Positions 53,201-58,409 of a DNA stretch of 58,409 nucleotides are shown here, one piece after another (position 1 is the first letter of the stretch; every line of letters starts with the position of its first letter). Source of the DNA: Bacteroides sp. (GTDB lineage Bacteria > Bacteroidota > Bacteroidia > Bacteroidales > Bacteroidaceae); NCBI GenBank assembly GCA_030152865.1, contig JASLIW010000159.1, forward strand, positions 1 to 58,409, read 5' to 3'. Made by a program: the position numbers and the translations under genes. The notes below the pieces were generated by a model. That model had not been told where the DNA came from. It did not search any database and saw nothing but the letters and a program-made list of their open reading frames with translations.

Positions 53201-53590
53201 GACAAAAGCTCCAACTGCTCCACTTGCAAATATCGCAAGGGTCTGATGTGACTTTTCTAGGGTGTTTGAGCTAACAAGTAGTTTTTTTGTAAGATAAGTA
53301 ATGGTCCAAAAGAGGAACATGATACACGCACCACTCATCAAGGCACTCATTAAATTGACCATCATGGCTACTTTCCCTGGGTCATTAACAAATTGTGTGA
53401 AGAAGTTTGCGGTTAGCATAAAGAAAGGCGCACCGGGTGGGTGTCCTACTTCTAGCTTATAAGAAGAAAGTATAAACTCACCACAGTCCCAAAAACTGGC
53501 TGTAGGCTCGATTGTGAGACCATATACAGTTGAGGCTATGATGAAAATAATAAAACCTAATAAAGTGTTTATCGTTTTATAGTGCTTCAT
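50228..53590 (-). CDS. DUF2723 (TMEM260-like) large membrane protein, putative glycosyltransferase
   Basis: The 1120-residue protein has about 12 or more hydrophobic helices in the first 620 residues. Early motifs are TVYGLTIEPTASFWDCGEFILSS and GHPPGAPFFML; NQTPAQVRERDYAYAGSFYA follows near 620 and NNGDNDTFPLWYNQEV in the soluble part. The C-terminal 450 residues are largely soluble and helix-rich, ending in TPR-like sequence. DUF2723 proteins are GT-C-like and related to TMEM260, a eukaryotic protein O-mannosyltransferase. A role in protein O-glycosylation or surface glycan assembly is an inference. It has its own -7 box. Confidence 0.9.
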   Translation of the reverse strand: MKHYKTINTLLGFIIFIIASTVYGLTIEPTASFWDCGEFILSSYKLEVGHPPGAPFFMLTANFFTQFVNDPGKVAMMVNLMSALMSGACIMFLFWTITYLTKKLLVSSNTLEKSHQTLAIFASGAVGAFVYMFSDTFWFSAVEGEVYAYSSLFTAIVFWLILKWDAEEESPQTDRWLILIAYLTGLSIGVHLLNLLCIPAIVMVYFYKKKPEAKLKEASLALLFSAVLVAVVLYGMVPGVIKVGGAFDLFFVNSLGFSFNTGLVVYLLTLILVLGWSIYKSIHTQSQKTLTLTFLASIAVVGIPFYGEGISSLLIGAFVLAAMGFLVYTYKKVFTARVINTTILCITMIMVGYSSYTLIIMRSLANTPMDQNSPEDIFTLGSYLGREQYGTRPLFYGQTFKSQLEFNDKGEPLSKGASYTYIPQAKETPDEPDRYQKVAKMPEYIFKENMLFPRLYSHSHAPFYNQWIDMEGKQLPTQLDNIQFFLKYQVGYMYWRYFLWNFVGRQNDIHIYGREGELDKGNWITGIPILDNLAYGDQDRLPKVIKENKARNSYYALPLLLGIIGILWQLSKGRRGKEHFSVVFLLFFMTGLAIIFYLNQTPAQVRERDYAYAGSFYAFAIWVGMGVIGLIRLIKDVSNKENLTITAIVSGLCLLVPIQMGCQNWDDHDRSNRYFARDFGQNYLNSTQENCDAILFNNGDNDTFPLWYNQEVEGARLDVRTCNFSYIQTDWYIDQMIRPAYSAPGLPIQWDRKYYAHDTNSVVPIEPRLKKHIEEEFKAAKIEAKEKGDTRKLKLAELKYGKDPFTVQNVFDKWVKIDQEEYRVIPTDTLRIKVDKDAVLRSGMMIPKGYTKEDIPEYVTIPLTGKRHLTKGNLMFLEVLANANWERPVYVAVSVGGDEYLNLDKYLVQEGMAYRFTPFDWEAIEKQKLAKQLTDIDINEIPHQIPVDSKRMYDNLMHKFKFGGMDREGIFIDYKSMDMCLVHRRLFIQLANQLIEENQKEKALEVLDYCSKHIPSSNVPHDLQSYSHAMAERYYLLGEKEKADAIILELADHFVSYIDWTLALSDRNLSNAIYGLQDHFSNLRYVISIMSRNQSVHTDEYAKKAKAYEAMLTHRIKGLQ

Positions 53591-53621
53591 GAAGTTTATG
53601 TTATTCCGAATAAAACTGCTA

Positions 53622-53629
53622 CAAAGATA
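53622..53629 (-). promoter_or_regulatory. Candidate -7 box for the DUF2723 gene
   Basis: On the minus strand TATCTTTG, a full TAnnTTTG match 32 bases upstream of the ATG at 53590. Confidence 0.4.
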
Positions 53630-53684
53630 AATAAATTGTAGTAAGTGTAACTATTTTAGGGTTAAACTATTTTAAGTGCGTCCT

Positions 53685-54470
53685 TTAAGAGTCTCTGTCT
53701 GTGGAGTGATTATGTGGATGCACTCCCAATACACGGTGAGGAATTGCTCCAAAACCAAGGAGTTCAATTGGGCAGTGAAAGTTTTTCTCAATCCACTCAG
53801 TTGATATAGCTGTATCAGGGTGATAGTCTAGTGTTTCGTTGACACAGGCTATGGTTTTAACTTGTTGTAAAACTGTACCAATATCATGACTAACTAAGAT
53901 AATCGCACATTCTTTTTGTAGTTCAGCAAGAAGCTCATATAACTTAGCTTCAAACTTTTTATCGATATATGTACTAGGCTCATCCAAGATAAGCACTTCT
54001 GGTTCAGAGATAATAGCTCTTCCCAGTAAGGCTCGCTGGAGCTGCCCTCCACTTAGTTGACCTATTGGACGCTTCTCATAACCTTTCAGCCCCATGCGTT
54101 CTATAACAGCCTGTGCCTTGTTTTTCTGCTTTTTACTGTATCGTAAAACCAAACCCTTATCTTGTAATAATCCAGATATAACCACGTCTTCTACTGAAAT
54201 AGGAAATTTTTTGTCTATTAAGGTATATTGAGGGAGGTATCCTATTTTTATAGCTTTAGTTTTCTTTCCATTCTTGTAGAATAAGATAGTCCCAGATTCA
54301 TAATCTTTTAGACCCAATATACATTTGATTAAAGTGGTTTTTCCCCCGCCATTAGGTCCAATGATACCTAAAAAGTCATTGTTATATACGTTTAAGTTAA
54401 TGTCCTTCAAGACTTGTTTGTTTTCGTATTTAGCACTTAGCTTTTTGATTACGATAAGAGGCTCTTTCAT
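53685..54470 (-). CDS. znuC: Metal (zinc/manganese-type) ABC transporter ATPase
   Basis: The 261-residue ATPase has Walker A IIGPNGGGKTTLIKC, Q-loop GYLPQYTLIDKKFP, signature LSGGQLQRALLGRA, Walker B EVLILDEPSTYID and the H-loop LVSHDIG. The YLPQ...FP spacing is typical of ZnuC/MntB-type ATPases. It overlaps the znuA-like gene by one base (ATGA-type junction), so the two are coupled. The membrane permease that should complete the importer is not present next to them. Confidence 0.88.
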   Translation of the reverse strand: MKEPLIVIKKLSAKYENKQVLKDINLNVYNNDFLGIIGPNGGGKTTLIKCILGLKDYESGTILFYKNGKKTKAIKIGYLPQYTLIDKKFPISVEDVVISGLLQDKGLVLRYSKKQKNKAQAVIERMGLKGYEKRPIGQLSGGQLQRALLGRAIISEPEVLILDEPSTYIDKKFEAKLYELLAELQKECAIILVSHDIGTVLQQVKTIACVNETLDYHPDTAISTEWIEKNFHCPIELLGFGAIPHRVLGVHPHNHSTDRDS

Positions 54471-55342
54471 TATTCTATGAATAAGATTAAAGACTTAGCT
54501 ACGTGGAGCATCTGCTCCTTCCAATCGTAGGACAATGGATCAATAGGAATAATCTGACTATTTGTTTGCTCAGCTATTATCTCTGCATTTCGAATATCGA
54601 ACTCAGGTTGAACAAAAATAACATGTATATTCTTAGCTTTACATGTTTCAATAAGTTTCTTTAAATGGGATGGAGTAGGCTCCTTTCCCTCCTTTTCGAT
54701 ACTTATCTGCTCTATTCCATAATCACGTGCAAAGTAGGATAGGGCAGGGTGATAAATCATAAACCCAGCAGCAAAAGGGTGTTCTTTAATTATATTCTGG
54801 ATTTCCTTATCTGTCTCATCTAGTTCTTCCACAAGTTTTCTGTAGTTCTCTGTGTAGTCGTCTTTATGGATAGAGTCTAGTTGAATCACTGCTTGTAGTA
54901 TGTTTTGCGCTATGATTTTTGCGTTTCTTGCTGAGTTCCAGATATGAGGCTCAACTCCACCATGTTGATGATCTCCGTGACTGTGATCTTCTGCCTCTAT
55001 GAGCTGAATACCCTTTGAAGTGTCAAAGAACGGTAGATAAGGTGTATTCTCCTTTAATTTATCTATCCAACTCAATTCGAATCCAATGTATCCTATCTGG
55101 AGATAGGCTTTGCTCTTGGCTAAAGCCATCAGCTGTTGTGGGGTAGGATCATAAGTTTCAGGGCTAGTTCCCTTTGGGACCATACTTACAACTTTAAATT
55201 GCTCACCGACAATTTGCTCTGTAAAATACCTGAGTGGCTCAATAGTTACCATAAGTGTAGGCTCTGCATTCTGTATTTGCTGTTTGCATGCCACACTCAC
55301 GACAATGAAACCAATTAATAATAGTATATTTCTTATTCTCAT
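54470..55342 (-). CDS. znuA: Zinc-type ABC transporter substrate-binding lipoprotein
   Basis: The 290-residue protein has a lipoprotein signal (VVSVACKQQ, Cys19) and the cluster A-I fold: MVTIEPLRYFTEQIVGEQF, VPKGTSPETYDPTPQQLMAL, the His-rich loop DHSHGDHQHGGVEPHIWNS, MIYHPALSYFARDYG and IIPIDPLSYDW. The His-rich loop and conserved metal-site His residues point to zinc. It is 3 bases downstream of mnmD and coupled to the ATPase gene. Confidence 0.9.
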   Translation of the reverse strand: MRIRNILLLIGFIVVSVACKQQIQNAEPTLMVTIEPLRYFTEQIVGEQFKVVSMVPKGTSPETYDPTPQQLMALAKSKAYLQIGYIGFELSWIDKLKENTPYLPFFDTSKGIQLIEAEDHSHGDHQHGGVEPHIWNSARNAKIIAQNILQAVIQLDSIHKDDYTENYRKLVEELDETDKEIQNIIKEHPFAAGFMIYHPALSYFARDYGIEQISIEKEGKEPTPSHLKKLIETCKAKNIHVIFVQPEFDIRNAEIIAEQTNSQIIPIDPLSYDWKEQMLHVAKSLILFIE

Positions 55343-55345
55343 AGC

Positions 55346-56002
55346 TTATTGTTTTATAGCTCTTAGTATTTCTCTTTTCCCCTCTGGAGGTCCAGGTAGT
55401 CTTTCTACTAGAAAGCCAATTTCTTGAAGCATACGACGTATCGCACCTTTTGCGCAATAGGTTGTTAAAATTGCTCCATCGTTTAATAAAACATATATCT
55501 GCTCAAAAAGTTGCTTTGACCACATATAAGGTTGCTTTTCTGGGGCAAAAGCATCAAAGTATACTATATCAAAGTTGTTTCCAATATCTAAGGAAGCCAA
55601 CTGAGTAAAATCTACATGGTGCTTAAATAAAGAGAACGAATCATTGATGATTACTTTTTGGTTCCAGAGTGATTGGTGTAACTGTTTAAAGTCCTCCGAT
55701 TGAGAGAAGTTGAGAGCATTAACTTCTTCAAAGCTCAAGGGATATTTTTCTAAACTGTGATACTCTACCTTCAGTTGCTCCTTACTTGCAGTTAGCAAAG
55801 TTTGAAATGCATTGAGCCCTGTTCCAAAACCAACTTCTAACACTTTAAGTTCTTTTTTGGGGTGTGCTAGGAGCGCACACCTAATAAAAATATGCTCTGT
55901 TTCTGTCCATGCTCCTTTTACAGAGTGATAATGTTCATGTAGTTCGGGTATATAGAGTGTATCACTTCCGTCAGCTGTTTTCTCAATTATTCTCTTTTCC
56001 AT
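55346..56002 (-). CDS. mnmD: tRNA 5-(methylaminomethyl)-2-thiouridine methyltransferase MnmD-type
   Basis: The 218-residue SAM methyltransferase matches the DUF752/MnmD family: EHYHSVKGAWTETEHIFI at the N-terminus, LKVLEVGFGTGLNAFQTL (SAM motif I), IVYFDAFAPEKQPYMWSKQLFEQ and LTTYCAKGAIRRMLQEIGF. MnmD methylates nm5U34 to mnm5U34; in E. coli it is fused to MnmC's oxidase domain, but here it stands alone, as in Bacteroidetes. It completes the U34 pathway with MnmG encoded at 15685-17559. Confidence 0.92.
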   Translation of the reverse strand: MEKRIIEKTADGSDTLYIPELHEHYHSVKGAWTETEHIFIRCALLAHPKKELKVLEVGFGTGLNAFQTLLTASKEQLKVEYHSLEKYPLSFEEVNALNFSQSEDFKQLHQSLWNQKVIINDSFSLFKHHVDFTQLASLDIGNNFDIVYFDAFAPEKQPYMWSKQLFEQIYVLLNDGAILTTYCAKGAIRRMLQEIGFLVERLPGPPEGKREILRAIKQ

Positions 56003-56008
56003 TTTACT

Positions 56009-56476
56009 TCAGATGTATTTAAAAAGTCCCTGGGCTAAATAGATGACAGCGGCATATCTAAGTATCTTGCCAATAGACATACTTATTAATACGATACTAA
56101 ATTTACTTCGCATGAATCCTAGCGCAACAACGATCAGTGTTCCTACTAAAGGTAAAAAAGCAAAAAATGCCATAAAAGCACTCTTGTTAAGCAAAAAGAC
56201 TTGCATTTTTTTTATTTTTTCTGGCTTCATGTGGAAGTATTTTACAAGCCAGTCTATTTTTCCCATTCTGCCAAGTGCAAAGCAAGTAGAGCTTCCTATA
56301 ATATTGCCTATAGAGGCAGCGAGCAAGCATCCTAGTGGATTTAATCCCGTACTTGGGTGTACTAGAGCAGCCAAAACAGCTTCTGAGCTAAAAGGAATAA
56401 CACTTCCAGCTAAAACGGCTGAGATGAACATTCCCCAGTATCCCCAATCGATTAAAAATGTAATTAAAGCATCCAT
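56009..56476 (-). CDS. YqaA/DedA-type (SNARE-associated) small membrane protein
   Basis: The 155-residue protein has about four hydrophobic segments and the family pattern WGMFISAVLAGSVIPFSSEAVLAAL and SIGNIIGSSTCFALGRMGK, followed by FLPLVGTLIVVALGFMRSKF. These mark the YqaA branch of DedA/SNARE-associated proteins, which have been tied to lipid-carrier or membrane homeostasis. It overlaps the following membrane gene by 13 bases and is 6 bases upstream of mnmD. Confidence 0.88.
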   Translation of the reverse strand: MDALITFLIDWGYWGMFISAVLAGSVIPFSSEAVLAALVHPSTGLNPLGCLLAASIGNIIGSSTCFALGRMGKIDWLVKYFHMKPEKIKKMQVFLLNKSAFMAFFAFLPLVGTLIVVALGFMRSKFSIVLISMSIGKILRYAAVIYLAQGLFKYI

Positions 56477-57468
56477 AGGTTTAAGCTAAATAAGGCTATT
56501 AATGAAACTAGGACTAGAATAAAAATGTAATTAGTAAGTTTAGTTTGTATGCTAATGAGTGCATGTCCATAAGTAAATGAGATGCAAATTATCCACAAGG
56601 GAGAGAGCCCCAGAAACAAGCTTGGATCTAATGCGATGAGAAGTGTGATTCCCAGAGATATGCGTAAAAAATGATTTAGAATTTGTCGAGTTCTGACTCT
56701 AAGCTTCACGCTTGCAAAAAGCAGGTACAAAGAGGACAAGAGTGTACATAGGCTTAAAAACATGTAAGAAGCCAGAATGGATACATCAAGAGACATAAGA
56801 TCGCTCCAAATAAAATGCCAGTTACTAAGATTCATAAAGGGCTCATAAAACAGTGAAAGCTGATCATGCCAAACGGCGTGGCCAAATAGAAACCATAGGG
56901 GTAGGCTAAAGCCGAGTAATGAGGCTAGAAAAGTATGGATGTTTAAGTTATTGAATGCTATCTTAGTAAGATAAAGCAGGGGTAGCAAGAAAAGTATTTT
57001 AGGAATCAGTAAGAAGAGTACTGCTGAAATTGCTCCGGTATAAAACTGAAGTAGCATAGAGTCAGAATCCTGGTAGCTTTCAAAGAGTAAAAAGGTTTGA
57101 ATTATTGTAAGCAAAGCAACCATAAGTCCAGGACTTAAGACCTGAAGTGCTGGGATTACTGCAATAGATAATAAAAAGAGTGAGGACTGGATAGTCGCTC
57201 TCTGGGTTACTATCGTATATTGATTATTGAGTTGGACAAGAGAATAAGATACAAGAGCATATAAGGTATAGGCGATAGCCTGATTAAGCCACCAAGGAAT
57301 GTTCCCTAGCAACACCTTGTTCCAGAGTGGGCTATGATCACTTAGTATAGTAGGGTGTTCAGGTGCAAGAATAGCTGTAGCCACCCAAACAAAAGAAAAA
57401 ATAAAGTATACTAAGGGAAGAGTAAATCGTCCTTTAGCATACTTATACTGTAGTGAGTGTATTCCCAT
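56464..57468 (-). CDS. Polytopic membrane protein, DUF6427-like
   Basis: The 334-residue protein has about eight to nine hydrophobic helices and no enzyme motif that I can name. The length, the opening with a single basic segment followed by FTLPLVYFIFSFVWVATAIL, and the position between purD and yqaA match a Bacteroidetes membrane family usually annotated DUF6427. The function is unknown. Its start codon shares one base with the purD stop, and its end overlaps the yqaA-type gene. Confidence 0.7.
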   Translation of the reverse strand: MGIHSLQYKYAKGRFTLPLVYFIFSFVWVATAILAPEHPTILSDHSPLWNKVLLGNIPWWLNQAIAYTLYALVSYSLVQLNNQYTIVTQRATIQSSLFLLSIAVIPALQVLSPGLMVALLTIIQTFLLFESYQDSDSMLLQFYTGAISAVLFLLIPKILFLLPLLYLTKIAFNNLNIHTFLASLLGFSLPLWFLFGHAVWHDQLSLFYEPFMNLSNWHFIWSDLMSLDVSILASYMFLSLCTLLSSLYLLFASVKLRVRTRQILNHFLRISLGITLLIALDPSLFLGLSPLWIICISFTYGHALISIQTKLTNYIFILVLVSLIALFSLNLWML

Positions 57469-58409
57469 TATTTTAAATCAAAACCTAAGTCTTTTCTATA
57501 ATACTTACCTTCAAAATAAATATCTTCAGCTTTTTCATAACTTTTCTTCAAAGCTTCTTCCATAGAGTCTCCGTAAGACGAAATTGCCAATACACGGCCT
57601 CCGTTAGTCACTATGTCGCTTCCAGATTTAGTAGTTCCAGCTTGAAATATCAGGCTATCTTCTGTGGTTTGCTCCAAGTTGGAAATAGGATAACCTTTTT
57701 TATATGCCTCGGGGTAGCCACCACTAACTAGCATAACACTGGCTGCAAATCGGGGGTCTTCTACAAGTGTTTGCTCGTTGAGGTTTCCATCCTGTATCCC
57801 CTTAAGCAAGTCAACCAAATCACTTTGAATACGGAGCATGACACTCTCTGTTTCTGGGTCTCCCATGCGTACATTATACTCAATGACCATAGGTTTATCT
57901 CCAACTTTTATAAGACCAATAAAGATAAAGCCTAAGTAATCAATTTGTTCTTTTTGAATACCAAGGATAGTAGGCTCTACAATCTCCAGTCGGACTTTTT
58001 CCATAAAAGCCTCATCTGCAAAAGGTACTGGAGAGATACTACCCATCCCTCCTGTATTTAATCCTGTGTCACCTTCGCCAATACGCTTATAGTCTTTGGC
58101 TACAGGAAGAATTTTGTACTCTTTTCCATCGGTTAGCACAAAAACAGAGCACTCTATACCTGATAGAAACTCTTCTACAACAACAGTACTGCTAGCATGG
58201 CCAAATCTTCCCAAGAGCATCTCTTTGAGTTCTATTTTTGCTTCTGTGAGTGTATCAACAATAACCACCCCTTTGCCAGCGCACAGTCCATCGGCTTTAA
58301 GTACATAAGGTGCTTGAAGTGATTCTAAAAATGAAAATCCTTCGTCTATATTAGCTTTAGTAATACTCTTATACTTGGCTGTAGGTATGTTATACTTCTC
58401 CATGAACTG
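57468..58409 (-). CDS. purD: Phosphoribosylamine-glycine ligase, C-terminal part (window edge)
   Basis: PurD joins glycine to phosphoribosylamine in purine synthesis. The reading frame is open to the right edge, so about 313 C-terminal residues of roughly 420 are present; the N-domain is outside. The ATP-grasp region is clear: PYVLKADGLCAGKGVVIV, VVVEEFLSGIECSVFVLTDG, NTGGMGSISPVPF, FIGLIKVGDKPMVIEYNVRMGDPETESVM. The first Met in the visible part (58403) is internal, not the start. Confidence 0.95.
   Translation of the reverse strand, partial: QFMEKYNIPTAKYKSITKANIDEGFSFLESLQAPYVLKADGLCAGKGVVIVDTLTEAKIELKEMLLGRFGHASSTVVVEEFLSGIECSVFVLTDGKEYKILPVAKDYKRIGEGDTGLNTGGMGSISPVPFADEAFMEKVRLEIVEPTILGIQKEQIDYLGFIFIGLIKVGDKPMVIEYNVRMGDPETESVMLRIQSDLVDLLKGIQDGNLNEQTLVEDPRFAASVMLVSGGYPEAYKKGYPISNLEQTTEDSLIFQAGTTKSGSDIVTNGGRVLAISSYGDSMEEALKKSYEKAEDIYFEGKYYRKDLGFDLK

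Noticed and set aside
1..58409. CRISPR arrays, prophage, tRNA or rRNA genes
   Set aside because: I saw no regularly spaced repeats, phage structural genes, or cloverleaf-like or rRNA-like sequences on either strand while reading the gaps.

Overview
The window reads as chromosome of an AT-rich member of the order Bacteroidales. The evidence is a SusC/SusD pair, A-rich ribosome-binding regions, repeated -7 boxes of the Bacteroidetes type (TAnnTTTG), families largely restricted to Bacteroidetes (DUF3098, DUF3836, DUF2851, DUF2723, WbqC-like) and the gene order mnmG-apt-uvrC-dtd-mazG-deoC. I cannot fix the genus; a Porphyromonas/Tannerella-like relative is plausible from the sialic-acid locus.

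Layout. 1-4531 (minus): the start of queA, then truB, uppP and DUF3098, then a methyltransferase and miaB. 4532-7320: a candidate small RNA with its own promoter and terminator, a small anchored protein, an acetate/succinate CoA-transferase (plus) and a DUF3836 secreted protein (minus). 7588-11438: divergent polA and a polyprenyl diphosphate synthase gene. 11488-18045 (minus): deoC, mazG-like, dtd, uvrC, apt, mnmG, ybeY. Two perfect matches to the ParB-binding site parS flank apt. 18398-22327 (plus): ruvB, a polysaccharide flippase, a DUF389 membrane protein. 22402-23271: a DMT exporter.

23638-37413 is the accessory heart of the window. A ROK-family regulator is divergent from a five-gene sialic-acid operon: N-acetylneuraminate lyase, N-acylglucosamine 2-epimerase, sialidase, kelch mutarotase lipoprotein and MFS permease. 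Together these would release sialic acid outside the cell, set its anomeric form, import it and convert it to pyruvate and GlcNAc. A decayed, internally deleted IS256-type transposase separates this operon from a convergent susC/susD pair, which may be the outer-membrane sialic-acid importer.

37827-58409 is mostly housekeeping: DEAD-box helicase, a lipoprotein of the tyrosine-phosphatase fold without its catalytic residues, a single-domain arabinose-5-phosphate isomerase, a LOG-type protein, an M16 peptidase, WbqC-like, two tandem signal-peptidase genes (one without catalytic Ser and Lys), dapB, DUF2851, queG, a polysaccharide deacetylase, a very large DUF2723 membrane protein, a zinc-type ABC ATPase plus binding lipoprotein without a permease, mnmD, a YqaA-type protein, a DUF6427-like membrane protein and the 3' part of purD.

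The observations I rate highest are the inverted parS pair around apt beside mnmG, the inactive paralogues (signal peptidase and tyrosine phosphatase), the candidate small RNA at about 4719-4796, and the nan control region with a 10-bp inverted repeat. I saw no tRNA, rRNA, CRISPR array or prophage.
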